Below, in pieces: positions 17,692 to 26,166 of a stretch of DNA of 64,000 nt. The translations under genes and the position numbers were made by a program. Each line of letters opens with the position of its first letter. Position 1 is the stretch's first letter. Where the stretch lies: positions 10,106-74,105 of the forward strand of contig CAZAEE010000005.1 in assembly GCA_964484325.1 (NCBI GenBank), written 5' to 3'. Source of the DNA: CAYLXX01 sp964484325. Lineage in GTDB: Bacteria > Patescibacteriota > Microgenomatia > UBA1406 > GWC2-37-13. The notes under the pieces were generated by a model, which was not told the origin of the DNA, searched no databases, and worked only from the letters and a program-made list of their open reading frames with translations.

Positions 17692-18696
17692 ATGGACACT
17701 CAGGTGCTAAATGATATCGCTCACAAAGTTGTTTCACGAACAATTCTTGCTGCAGATGAAAGTACGGGAACTATTAAAAAAAGATTAGCATCGGTCGGAA
17801 TCGAATCAACTCCTGAAACAAACCGACAATATCGGCAACTTCTTTTTACAACACCGGGAATTGAACAGTTTGTCAGCGGTGTGATTTTATTTGATGAAAC
17901 GATCCGGCAATCAACAGACGATGGTGTACCCTTTCCGATTCTTCTTGAAAAAAAAGGTATTATACCTGGCATAAAAGTCGATAAAGGTACTGTAAAAATT
18001 GTTGAGTCAGGAGTTGATACTATTACTCAGGGACTTGAAGGACTGCTTGAAAGATTAAAAGAATATAAAAAACTCGGGGCAAAATTTGCCAAATGGAGAG
18101 CGGTTTTCGTAATCGAAGGTGAGTCGCCAAGTGATAATGCCATTGAAAGAAACGCTCATGATCTTGCTCAATACGCACTTATGTGTCAAAGCGTTGACAT
18201 TGTACCGATTATTGAGCCGGAAGTACTTATGGATGGTAATAACTCAATCGATCAGGATAAAAACATCACAACCAAAATTCTCGAGTCGGTTTTTCGCCAG
18301 TTAACAGATAGCAGTATAAACCTGCAGGGAATTATTTTGAAACCAAACATGATTACAGCCGCTGTAAAACATTCTGAACAAGCACCAGCCACTACAGTTG
18401 CCGCTACAACACTTCAAGTTCTTAAACAATCTGTTCCAGAATCTGTACCCGGTGTCGCTTTTCTTTCGGGTGGCCAAAGTCCGGATCGCGCCACCACTCA
18501 TTTAAATGAGATCAATAAAATGAAAAATAAAAATCAAAGCCAGTATCCTTGGAGAATTACTGCCTCTTACGGAAGAGCTTTACAAGGGGAAACTCTTGAA
18601 GCCTGGAGCGGAAAAAAGGAAAATACCACAACTGCTCAAAAAATATTCTTAAGTCGAGCGGAAAAAGTTTATAAAGCCAGTCTTGGACAGTTATAA
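17692..18696 (+). CDS. Fructose-bisphosphate aldolase, class I
   Basis: It cleaves fructose-1,6-bisphosphate to DHAP and glyceraldehyde-3-phosphate through a Schiff base. The 334-aa sequence matches the animal/plant-type class I enzyme: AADESTGTIKKRL near residue 22, GVILFDETI, WRAVF with the active-site region, and the Schiff-base lysine in GIILKPNMIT (about Lys218). It is not the bacterial DhnA-type class I nor the zinc class II aldolase. It heads an aldolase-GlpX-GAPDH-PGK run, with glpX starting 1 nt after its stop. A TATAAT at 17668-17673 gives a short leader. Confidence 0.93.
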   Translation: MDTQVLNDIAHKVVSRTILAADESTGTIKKRLASVGIESTPETNRQYRQLLFTTPGIEQFVSGVILFDETIRQSTDDGVPFPILLEKKGIIPGIKVDKGTVKIVESGVDTITQGLEGLLERLKEYKKLGAKFAKWRAVFVIEGESPSDNAIERNAHDLAQYALMCQSVDIVPIIEPEVLMDGNNSIDQDKNITTKILESVFRQLTDSSINLQGIILKPNMITAAVKHSEQAPATTVAATTLQVLKQSVPESVPGVAFLSGGQSPDRATTHLNEINKMKNKNQSQYPWRITASYGRALQGETLEAWSGKKENTTTAQKIFLSRAEKVYKASLGQL

Positions 18697-18697
18697 A

Positions 18698-19645
18698 ATG
18701 GATAGAAATCTTGCACTAGAATTTGTTCGTGTCACTGAAGCTGCGGCGATTGCGGCGGCACAGTGGATTGGTCGTGGAGATAAAAATGCTGCGGATCAGG
18801 CTGCGGTTGATGAAATGCGATCACGTTTTAATCTGATTGATTTTGGTGCAACAATAGTTATCGGTGAAGGAGAAAAAGATGAAGCACCTGAACTTTATAT
18901 TGGTGAACACGTTGGTAAACGGAAAAATGATGATTTTGATCTGGCGGTAGATCCGCTTGAATGTACAGATAGTGTCGCCCATGGTCGTTATAATGCCATG
19001 TCTGTTATTGTTGCTGGGTCAAAAGGTTCGTTACTTCATGCGCCTGATACCTACATGGACAAAATTGCTGTTGGCCCCGATGCAAAAGATGCGATTGATC
19101 TAGATGCATCAGTGAAGGTAAATATTATAAAAACTGCTAAAACTTTGGATAAAAAAATTGAAGAAGTAACTGTTTTGGTCCTTGATCGTCCTCGACATGA
19201 AGAACTAATCAAACAAATTCGAAATGCTGGAGCACGAGTCCGTCTTATCACCGACGGTGATGTTGCTGGTGCAATAGCTCCGTGTATGCCTGATAGTGAG
19301 ATCGATATGCTTATGGGAATTGGTGCCAGCGCGGAAGCAGTTCTTGCAGCAGCTGCGATCAAAACTTTAGGAGGTCAACTACTTTGTCGATTTAAACCTC
19401 TAAATGATTCACATAAGGATAAAATTGAGAAATTCGGGATAAAAAATCTTAATAAAATATATTCTGTAAACGATTTGGCAAAGGGCAATGAGTTAACTTT
19501 TACGGCAACAGGTGTAATCGACGGACCGCTTTTAAAAGGTGTAACGTTTACTAAAGATAAAATTATTACTCATTCAATTGTGATACGTAGTTATTCAAAA
19601 ACAATCCGCTATATGACTACCTACCATCATTATCATTCTGTATAA
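18698..19645 (+). CDS. glpX: Class II fructose-1,6-bisphosphatase GlpX
   Basis: GlpX hydrolyses fructose-1,6-bisphosphate to fructose-6-phosphate, the gluconeogenic step opposing phosphofructokinase. At 315 aa it starts at MDRNLALEFVRVTE (ATG 18698), the usual family start; an in-frame TTG 15 nt upstream is unlikely. Motifs are NAADQAAVDEMR, VIGEGEKDEAP, the metal-binding DPLECTD and LITDGDVAGAI. It lies 1 nt behind the aldolase, implying coupled translation. The pair allows carbon flow from triose phosphates towards hexose or sugar precursors. Confidence 0.94.
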   Translation: MDRNLALEFVRVTEAAAIAAAQWIGRGDKNAADQAAVDEMRSRFNLIDFGATIVIGEGEKDEAPELYIGEHVGKRKNDDFDLAVDPLECTDSVAHGRYNAMSVIVAGSKGSLLHAPDTYMDKIAVGPDAKDAIDLDASVKVNIIKTAKTLDKKIEEVTVLVLDRPRHEELIKQIRNAGARVRLITDGDVAGAIAPCMPDSEIDMLMGIGASAEAVLAAAAIKTLGGQLLCRFKPLNDSHKDKIEKFGIKNLNKIYSVNDLAKGNELTFTATGVIDGPLLKGVTFTKDKIITHSIVIRSYSKTIRYMTTYHHYHSV

Positions 19646-19646
19646 T
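19641..19646 (+). promoter_or_regulatory. -10 box of the GAPDH gene inside the glpX stop region
   Basis: A perfect TATAAT overlaps the glpX stop codon (TAA 19643-19645) and ends 8 nt before the GAPDH ATG. GAPDH and PGK can therefore be expressed apart from the aldolase-glpX pair, from a near-leaderless transcript. Confidence 0.55.
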
Positions 19647-19654
19647 CAAATCAT

Positions 19655-20662
19655 ATGAAAAAAATTAAAGTCGGTCTAAACGGATTTGGTCGTATCGGTC
19701 GGGCTTTCACTCGCATTGCTTTCTTGCAAGGGAATTTTGATATTGTGGCAGTTAACACGCGCAAAACTCCCCCAAAAATGCTGGCATATCTTCTTCAATA
19801 TGACTCAATTTACCGGAAATATAATAAAAAAGTGACGTATGATGAACAAAATATCATGATAGACGGAGTAAAAGTGGCTGCGACCCAAATTGCTGAGCCG
19901 GCTGATATACCATGGGATACATATGGAGTTGATATTGTTGTTGACGCCACTGGTGCTTTCGAAAATGCCGCCGATCTTCAGAAGCATATTAAAGGTTCTG
20001 TGAAAAAAGTTGTTCTAACCGCGCCATCAAAAGAGGATGATATGCCACACGTTGTTCTTGGTGTTAATGATGCTGACATGCAGAAAGGCACCGTCATTTC
20101 CAACTGCTCTTGCACAACAAACTCGGCCTCTCCTCTTTTTAAAGTTCTTGATGATAATTTCAAAGTTGTTTCGGGATTTTTAACGACAGTTCATGCGTAC
20201 ACATCAACTCAAGAACTTCTTGATGACCCAGCCAAATCTCCTGAACGATCGAGATCGGCTGTTCTTAATACAGTTCCGTCAACCACTGGAGCTGCCAAAG
20301 CTGTTGTAAAAACACTTCCCCAACTCAAAGGCAAAATTGACGGCATGGCGATGCGTGTTCCGGTACCTGTCGGATCTTTTTCGGATGTTTCCGCTGTTGT
20401 TGAAAAATCGACAACGACTGAAGAAGTGAATCAAGTTTTCAAACAAGCCTCTGAAGGCCCTCTTAAAGGAATCCTTGCGTACGAAACGGAGATACTCGTT
20501 TCATCAGACTATATCGGCAATCCTTATTCGTGTACGTTTGACGCCAACTACACCAAAGTTATCAACGGCACCTTCATTAAAGTCTTTGGCTGGTATGATA
20601 ATGAATGGGGTTATTCTGCTCGACTAGTCAATCTCATTGAAAAAATGTCTGACTTAGTATAA
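19655..20662 (+). CDS. gap: Glyceraldehyde-3-phosphate dehydrogenase
   Basis: This 335-aa NAD(P)-dependent GAPDH interconverts glyceraldehyde-3-phosphate and 1,3-bisphosphoglycerate. The Rossmann start GLNGFGRIGRAFTRI and the catalytic cysteine in SCTTN (Cys153) are intact. The conserved second cysteine four residues later is Ser (CTTNS). The C-terminal WYDNEWGYSARLVNL closes the protein. The adenine-side residue is Asn in VNTRKT rather than Asp, so NADP use is possible but not decided. It is followed after 24 nt by pgk. Confidence 0.95.
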   Translation: MKKIKVGLNGFGRIGRAFTRIAFLQGNFDIVAVNTRKTPPKMLAYLLQYDSIYRKYNKKVTYDEQNIMIDGVKVAATQIAEPADIPWDTYGVDIVVDATGAFENAADLQKHIKGSVKKVVLTAPSKEDDMPHVVLGVNDADMQKGTVISNCSCTTNSASPLFKVLDDNFKVVSGFLTTVHAYTSTQELLDDPAKSPERSRSAVLNTVPSTTGAAKAVVKTLPQLKGKIDGMAMRVPVPVGSFSDVSAVVEKSTTTEEVNQVFKQASEGPLKGILAYETEILVSSDYIGNPYSCTFDANYTKVINGTFIKVFGWYDNEWGYSARLVNLIEKMSDLV

Positions 20663-20686
20663 AATCACTTTTTCCCAAAAAAAATT

Positions 20687-21865
20687 ATGTCAGATATACC
20701 CTACATCGACACAACCGAGATAAAAAACAAGAAAGTGCTTCTTCGCGTTGACTTCAACGTCAGTCTTAATCCGGATTTTACTATCGCAGATGATGCACGT
20801 ATTCAACAAGCTTTGCCAACGATCGAATTTTTATTAAAAAACGATAATCGATTGATTCTCGTCTCCCATCTTGATCGACCAGAAACGCGTGATGAAAAAT
20901 ATTCATTAAAAAATGTTGCCAAGAGGCTGCAAGAATATTTAAAAGGTAAAAAAGTTCTACTCGTAAATGATTTTTTAACAGATAAAACCCTTATTGATAA
21001 CCAAAAAGGAGACGAGGTGTTGATGCTTGAGAATATTAGATTCTATCCTGAAGAAAAAGCTGGAGATGATGGATTTGCGACAAAGTTAGCGTCGTTAGCT
21101 GAAATCTATGTTAATGATGCTTTTGGTGTATCTCACAGATCTGACGCGTCTATCGTTGCCGTCACTAAGCACCTGCCAAGTTATGGTGGACTGCTGCTTA
21201 AAAGAGAAATTCAGATGATTTCTAAGGTTATTGAGAAACCTCGCAAACCATTCGTCGCGATCATCGGCGGTGCAAAAATTGAAACTAAAATTGATCTTAT
21301 AGGGAAATTAACAGAATTAGCAGACACAATTATCATTGGCGGAGGGCTCGCAAACACATTCCTTTGTGGACAAGGATATAACATTGGCAAAAGTTACTGT
21401 GAGTATGAAAAAGTCACCAAGGCCAAAGAACTTCTAGCACTTGCGAAAAAAAACAATACAGAAATTTTGCTTCCGGCCGATGGTGCAATAGCAAACGGCA
21501 GTGATGAAAATGTGTTTGAAATAAAAAAAGTCGATCAAATTCCCGATGGCGGATACATGCTTGATATCGGACCAGAAACCCAAGCTGCATTTGGTGCTGT
21601 TATAGCCAAAGCCAATACCATTGTCTGGAACGGTCCCGTGGGATACATTGAAAACCCTTCATTCAGAAGCGGTACAGACTTCATCTATTACTCAATAACA
21701 ATTAACGAAAACGCCGATACACTCGTTGGTGGCGGTGATACTCTAGCTGCTATCTCAAAAAAAGAATACTTAGACAAAATTGACCATATTTCAACTGGCG
21801 GTGGTGCAATGTTAGAGTTTATCGAAAAAGGAACACTTCCTGGAATTGAGGCACTAAAAAAATAA
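20687..21865 (+). CDS. pgk: Phosphoglycerate kinase
   Basis: PGK transfers phosphate from 1,3-bisphosphoglycerate to ADP and is a substrate-level ATP source. The 392-aa protein shows the signature LLRVDFNVSL, the substrate arginine region SHLDRPE, FGVSHRSDAS, AIIGGAKIETK and the C-terminal GGGDTLAAISK nucleotide segment. It ends immediately next to the convergent DUF192 gene, with stop codons abutting. The start has no Shine-Dalgarno; the nearest -10-like box, TATAAA, overlaps the end of the GAPDH gene. Confidence 0.96.
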   Translation: MSDIPYIDTTEIKNKKVLLRVDFNVSLNPDFTIADDARIQQALPTIEFLLKNDNRLILVSHLDRPETRDEKYSLKNVAKRLQEYLKGKKVLLVNDFLTDKTLIDNQKGDEVLMLENIRFYPEEKAGDDGFATKLASLAEIYVNDAFGVSHRSDASIVAVTKHLPSYGGLLLKREIQMISKVIEKPRKPFVAIIGGAKIETKIDLIGKLTELADTIIIGGGLANTFLCGQGYNIGKSYCEYEKVTKAKELLALAKKNNTEILLPADGAIANGSDENVFEIKKVDQIPDGGYMLDIGPETQAAFGAVIAKANTIVWNGPVGYIENPSFRSGTDFIYYSITINENADTLVGGGDTLAAISKKEYLDKIDHISTGGGAMLEFIEKGTLPGIEALKK

Positions 21866-22273
21866 TTATTTCTTTTTAAGCTCAAGTACTTTATCTGCTT
21901 TGCCAGGTGACGCAACGTAAACATACTCCTTACTTTTTTCAATCGAAGGCAGTTGAACCGTACCAATAACCTTATTTTCATTAATCCACACCAGATTAAG
22001 ATCCATAAAAGTATTTTTATTCCAGAATGTTCGAGGCTTCGAGTCTGGAAACAAAAAGATCATCCCATCCACACCTGGAAGACTGCGAAAGTTCATGAGT
22101 CCGCGCTCCCAAAGATCAGGCGTATCTGCTACCAAAAGCTTATACGATCTATTTTCTATCTGGTAATTTGTTATCTTAAAAGCTCTATAATAAGTTTTTT
22201 CTAAAACCACACTGTAAAGGAAAAAAGCAACAATAACGATAACACCTGCAGTAATAATTTTTTTAACTATCAT
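21866..22273 (-). CDS. DUF192 family extracytoplasmic protein
   Basis: This 135-aa protein begins at MIVKKIITAGVI (ATG 22273) with a TM or signal helix at about residues 5-24. The longer frame upstream is an alternate reading through the Gly-rich tail of the neighbour. The DUF192 core is clear in WERGLMNFRSLPGVDGMIF and RTFWNKNTFMDLNLVWI. The biochemical role of DUF192 is unknown; exported forms are common in bacteria and archaea. It starts 1 nt after the DUF2207 protein gene, so the two are one operon. Confidence 0.85.
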   Translation of the reverse strand: MIVKKIITAGVIVIVAFFLYSVVLEKTYYRAFKITNYQIENRSYKLLVADTPDLWERGLMNFRSLPGVDGMIFLFPDSKPRTFWNKNTFMDLNLVWINENKVIGTVQLPSIEKSKEYVYVASPGKADKVLELKKK

Positions 22274-22274
22274 A

Positions 22275-24137
22275 TTAACTGGCTCCTCCACCTCCGCCAC
22301 CGCCACCTCCTCCGCCACCGCCAGAGAAGCCACCGCCAGCACCACTACTCATTGAGGAGTTTAACGCGCTTGAGAATGACGAAAAACTAGAGGCAAAGTT
22401 GAAACCACCCGCACCAAAATTGGTCTGAGAAATTGTACCGCTTGAGGAGGTACTGTAGTACCAATACGTATGAGCAACTTTCGGATCTTGAGCTAAAATA
22501 AGCGGTAAGTATTCTGAGACCTTTTTTGCGACTCCAAGAGCAGTACCGTAAACGAGAATGTCTTCCCAAATGGTAACAGCTTGAGGTAATTCTCGTTTAA
22601 ATCGAGAAATATTTTCAATATATTTTTTAAACGCAAGCCACTTTTTCGCCTCGACCTCTGCGTCAGGACTCCACCGTAAAAATATTCTTCCGACAAGAAA
22701 AGAAATAAAACCTGCTCCGACAATTCCCCAAACGTAATACGGTAGAAAATCGGGAGATAGTACTTTTAAGCTGTACGCCAGACACGTTAAGGCAAAAAGA
22801 ATGTAAAAAACGTTTGCCAAGGTAAAGTAAATGCGCCATTTTTTGCTGATGTCTTCAACGAAGTTTTTCTTGTCGGCTTCATCTTTAACTTGTTTCATCC
22901 ACCCGGTATAAAATGTTCTTGATGCCATAGGTTGTGCTTTCATTGCGGCTTTCAATTCAGTTAGCGAAATTTCTTTCTGATCATCAGCAATCTCGACAAG
23001 AAACGCCAGCACCATTTTTTCAGATTCCAGGAGAGAGTTTTTGGATTGATTCAAGAAATGAATGATATATTCATAATCTTTTTTACCAGGACCTATTAAT
23101 CTTTTTTTAACAACTTCGTGCTCTTCTATCTTTAGATATCGTTTTCGGGCAAGATACAATATCATGGCCGAAAATGAGTTGACGGTCACCGATTGATCCT
23201 GAGAAATCAACGCTTCAACAAGCGGCGGCGAAATTTTACTTGGAGGATACATTAAATGATCTGGTACAGTAGTGACTTTATACTCCTTACCAAATCGAAC
23301 CCATTTCCGATACCAGAAAAATATCCAGACAGGCACCGTTAACAAAAGGAAAATAATTATTCCGGCTCGTACGCGAGCATCACGTATCGTCTGATCCTGA
23401 AAGTGCTGCTCCTCTGCCTTAATTGCCTCAAGCTTATTTTCTTGAATAGCTTGACCTTCAATAATTCGTGAAGGAAACACTGCCCTTACTTCAACAAATG
23501 AGTAGGGCGAGATGTTGGCTGCTGAAAAATGAGCAGTTTTACCATTAATGATTTGGGCAATACCGTTTAGCGGTCCGTGACCCCAGACAAAGATATTATC
23601 TTTCCCAACATCTTCAGGGAGTATAATAGTTATATCTACCCTATCAGTTAGCGCACCCCACTCTTTGCCGATCGGTTGCCAATAAAACTGAGCCACGTCC
23701 AGATACTTTTGGATAGCTCCCTGAATCGTATACGTTAAAATAAATGTTTTTTCTTCATTATAAGAACTATGATACGCTTCAATATGAAACCAAGCATCAT
23801 TGACTATGGCAAAAAAGTAATGAGGTGGTCGTGTACTGTCGGCTGAGTAATTCAATGGTTTGTAGTCTATATGGCCGGCTCTACCTTCTTCTGCAATAGA
23901 AACATCACTGACACGTTCACCTGATCTCAGCGGTACATTCCAATACACTTCACTAAATGAACCGGTGAAGTAAAAGGCTCTTTTTTCCTCAACTTGAAAG
24001 CTGCCGTCTTTCTGAATTGCATAAGTGCTGTTAATATAGGGGATATAAAAACTCTTATCAGAAGCCGCTACTTTGGAAGCATGAAAAAACAAACTACATG
24101 AAGCTATAAAAAATACTAAAATAAGTTTTTTAATCAC
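22275..24137 (-). CDS. DUF2207 membrane protein with poly-Gly tail
   Basis: This 620-aa protein reads from a GTG at 24137. It has a signal peptide (IKKLILVFFIASCSLFFHAS) and an extracytoplasmic DUF2207 domain (residues about 25-260). A TM helix near 270-290 follows, then a cytoplasmic segment, two TM helices around 440-490 and a Gly-rich tail ending GGGGAS. The GTG start is chosen because a minus-strand TATAAT (plus 24144-24149) ends 6 nt before it and because it starts exactly at the signal peptide; the longer frame runs past this promoter. DUF2207 proteins have no established function. Confidence 0.85.
   Translation of the reverse strand: MIKKLILVFFIASCSLFFHASKVAASDKSFYIPYINSTYAIQKDGSFQVEEKRAFYFTGSFSEVYWNVPLRSGERVSDVSIAEEGRAGHIDYKPLNYSADSTRPPHYFFAIVNDAWFHIEAYHSSYNEEKTFILTYTIQGAIQKYLDVAQFYWQPIGKEWGALTDRVDITIILPEDVGKDNIFVWGHGPLNGIAQIINGKTAHFSAANISPYSFVEVRAVFPSRIIEGQAIQENKLEAIKAEEQHFQDQTIRDARVRAGIIIFLLLTVPVWIFFWYRKWVRFGKEYKVTTVPDHLMYPPSKISPPLVEALISQDQSVTVNSFSAMILYLARKRYLKIEEHEVVKKRLIGPGKKDYEYIIHFLNQSKNSLLESEKMVLAFLVEIADDQKEISLTELKAAMKAQPMASRTFYTGWMKQVKDEADKKNFVEDISKKWRIYFTLANVFYILFALTCLAYSLKVLSPDFLPYYVWGIVGAGFISFLVGRIFLRWSPDAEVEAKKWLAFKKYIENISRFKRELPQAVTIWEDILVYGTALGVAKKVSEYLPLILAQDPKVAHTYWYYSTSSSGTISQTNFGAGGFNFASSFSSFSSALNSSMSSGAGGGFSGGGGGGGGGGGGGAS
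22284..22336. repeat. Low-complexity glycine-codon tract
   Basis: A run of imperfect ccaccg/cctcc triplets encodes the near-continuous Gly tail of the DUF2207 protein on the minus strand. It is a coding microsatellite, not an intergenic repeat. Its length could vary by replication slippage. Confidence 0.7.
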
Positions 24138-24143
24138 ATTTTG

Positions 24144-24170
24144 ATTATAACACCCGTAATAAGGTAAAAT
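24144..24170. promoter_or_regulatory. Divergent promoters of the DUF2207 and AlkA-like genes
   Basis: Minus-strand TATAAT (plus 24144-24149) lies 6 nt before the GTG start of the DUF2207 gene. Plus-strand TTGATT (24141-24146), an 18-bp spacer and TAAAAT (24165-24170) lie 9 nt before the ATG at 24180. The -35 of one overlaps the -10 of the other. Confidence 0.55.
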
Positions 24171-24179
24171 AAATCTATT

Positions 24180-24785
24180 ATGAAGACGCAGATTTCCGAA
24201 CATTTTCGGAAGAATGATCCAATCCTTTATCAATGGATCGAGCGAATCTTCATTGAAGAACTACATCCTCATGAAAATCTGTATGAACATATATGCGATC
24301 AAATAATTTCTCAACAGTTATCGGGAAAAGCGGCCGAAACGATCTTTAAAAAATTTAAAAAGCTTTTTCCGAAAGGAAAAATTACAGCCGTGGCACTTTT
24401 AAAAATTCCTGATGAAAAATTACGAGCTTGTGGTACTTCTTGGGCAAAAGTGCGCTCATTGAAAGATCTGGCTTCAAAAGTGAAAAATAAAGAACTTGAT
24501 CTGGAAAATCTCTCCAATTTAACAAATGAAGATGTGATTGTTGAACTTACAAAGGTTAAGGGTATCGGTCCCTGGACAGCCGAAATGTTTCTCATGTTTA
24601 CTCTCAATCGTGAAGATGTTTTTTCCCATGGAGATCTTGGTTTACGAAATGCTATCAAAAAAATCTATGGTTTTAAAAAAGAGCCAACGCGTCAACAAAT
24701 CGAAAAAATAGTTAAAAAATGGTCGCCGTATCGGACATTTGCCTCTCGAATACTTTGGCGCTCACTCCTTATAAAAGAAAATTGA
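24180..24785 (+). CDS. DNA-3-methyladenine glycosylase II (AlkA-like HhH-GPD)
   Basis: This 201-aa base-excision glycosylase has the HhH-GPD fold. The helix-hairpin-helix is in LTKVKGIGPWTAEMFLMF and the catalytic aspartate is in FSHGDLGL. QIISQQLSGKAAETIF near residue 42 is the usual start of the glycosylase domain. It lacks the N-terminal AlkA extension and the FeS cysteines of Nth/MutY. Its expected role is removal of alkylated purines. It precedes an acyltransferase and an alkyltransferase-like repair protein on the same strand. Confidence 0.9.
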   Translation: MKTQISEHFRKNDPILYQWIERIFIEELHPHENLYEHICDQIISQQLSGKAAETIFKKFKKLFPKGKITAVALLKIPDEKLRACGTSWAKVRSLKDLASKVKNKELDLENLSNLTNEDVIVELTKVKGIGPWTAEMFLMFTLNREDVFSHGDLGLRNAIKKIYGFKKEPTRQQIEKIVKKWSPYRTFASRILWRSLLIKEN

Positions 24786-24800
24786 GTATAATATCCCACA

Positions 24801-25736
24801 ATGACAGAACGATCACCTATTCAGAAAGTTACCCATCGACTCATTGACGAATCGTTAAACCCAATCGTCGGTCCTTTATCACGTTTTCTTCTTCAGGAAA
24901 AAAGCTTACCTGTTTTCAAAAGTATGGTCGATGTAGATTTTCCTCAATCACATCAGAAAAAATTAGCACTCTATCTAGATGAGGGCTACAAAATTTTTAG
25001 TCTTTCAAATCACCGTAGTCACGCGGATGGATTAATAACTTCATTTGTCACAGAGCCACTTTCTGAACAATTTAATCTAAACGGATATCTTTTAATCGTA
25101 GCTGCTTCGCTAAGAACTGGCCACCAAGGTAAAGTCATGAAAAAATTCTTTTTATCGCTTGAGGAATGCTTATCACACCATTCATTACGGACAGTTGATA
25201 TGATTCGTGCCGCAGATAAAGATCTTGGTGTTCAAGGAAGTAACTTTGAACACCTCAAGCAGGTACTAGCGGCTCCAGCAGAAAATATCGGTGTCCATAT
25301 GTTTCCTGAAGGCCGCTTACATGGTGGAAGAAAAAAAGTTGATACTAACTCAAACAGATTCACAAATGGGATGATTGCCCCTGACAAAGAAACCCAAAAA
25401 CTAGTTCAGAAAATTTCAACCGCAGATAACATGGTCATATTACCTATGGGTATTTTAGGTACCGAAAAGATTTTTTCTCCAAGCGGTCTGTTCATCACTA
25501 AATTTTTTATGCAGGAGTTTATCAAACGCCAGAATCCAAATCATCAACTGCAACCGTTTACTCGGGTTACCATTGGTGAACCGTTTGCTGTTGATGAACT
25601 AGAGTCTCAGGGCGTAAATGTAAACAATCCACAAGAGCTCACTGAACACTATATGGGTCAGATTGCAAGACTTTTACCTCCAGAAATCCAGGGACAATAT
25701 GTCTTTAGTTACGCAGCTTACTCTAAAGCAGTTTAA
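24801..25736 (+). CDS. PlsC-like acyltransferase
   Basis: This 311-aa protein matches the glycerolipid acyltransferase fold. The HxxxxD catalytic motif is seen in SNHRSHADG (about residue 73), and the phosphate-binding motif is MFPEGRLHGG, equivalent to FPEGTR. No clear TM helix is seen, so peripheral membrane association is likely. It would acylate glycerol-3-phosphate, lysophosphatidate or another lipid acceptor. A TATAAT at 24787-24792 precedes the ATG by 8 nt, so it has its own leaderless promoter overlapping the end of the glycosylase gene. Confidence 0.8.
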   Translation: MTERSPIQKVTHRLIDESLNPIVGPLSRFLLQEKSLPVFKSMVDVDFPQSHQKKLALYLDEGYKIFSLSNHRSHADGLITSFVTEPLSEQFNLNGYLLIVAASLRTGHQGKVMKKFFLSLEECLSHHSLRTVDMIRAADKDLGVQGSNFEHLKQVLAAPAENIGVHMFPEGRLHGGRKKVDTNSNRFTNGMIAPDKETQKLVQKISTADNMVILPMGILGTEKIFSPSGLFITKFFMQEFIKRQNPNHQLQPFTRVTIGEPFAVDELESQGVNVNNPQELTEHYMGQIARLLPPEIQGQYVFSYAAYSKAV

Positions 25737-25758
25737 AAAATTTACATATATTTGATGT

Positions 25759-26142
25759 ATGTCTCCCTTTAAGACTCGAGTAATTCAAATAGTTTCGCAT
25801 ATTCCGTACGGTCATGTCATGAGTTATGGACAAGTTGCCAGTTACGGCGGTGCTCCCCGTGGCGCTCGACAAGTAGGTTGGATACTAAATCAGCTGGACG
25901 AACAAATCGAGTTACCTTGGTGGAGAGTGGTCAATAATCAAGGCCGAATATCTATCAAAGGCTCGCGAAACAGTCCCCAGCATATGAAAAACATGTTAGA
26001 AAAAGAAGGGCTAATAATTAAAGATGATCTCACATTTAACATCGAAATGTATCGCTACACTGCTACTATTGAGGACTTAAAAAAATGGCAACTTCCGGAA
26101 CAATACTTAGAACTGGTGAACGCAAAATATCTGAAGTTCTAA
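25759..26142 (+). CDS. Alkyltransferase-like (ATL) DNA repair protein
   Basis: This 127-aa protein is homologous to the DNA-binding domain of O6-methylguanine methyltransferase. The HTH region YGHVMSYGQVASYGGAPRGARQVG, with the Arg finger at Arg37, is intact. The alkyl-acceptor motif PCHRV is PWWRV (residues 53-57), so the catalytic Cys is replaced by Trp. By analogy to known ATL proteins it should bind O6-alkylguanine without repair and flag it for nucleotide excision repair. A TATATT at 25747-25752 lies 6 nt before the ATG. Confidence 0.88.
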   Translation: MSPFKTRVIQIVSHIPYGHVMSYGQVASYGGAPRGARQVGWILNQLDEQIELPWWRVVNNQGRISIKGSRNSPQHMKNMLEKEGLIIKDDLTFNIEMYRYTATIEDLKKWQLPEQYLELVNAKYLKF

Positions 26143-26166
26143 TTTTATTTTGTATAATTTTTTATA

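Noticed and set aside
22284..22336. Tandem triplet tract as CRISPR or VNTR locus
   Set aside because: It encodes the Gly tail of the DUF2207 protein; there are no spacers or constant repeats.
25759..26142. Active O6-methylguanine methyltransferase
   Set aside because: The acceptor Cys is Trp (PWWRV), so it is an ATL protein without transferase activity.
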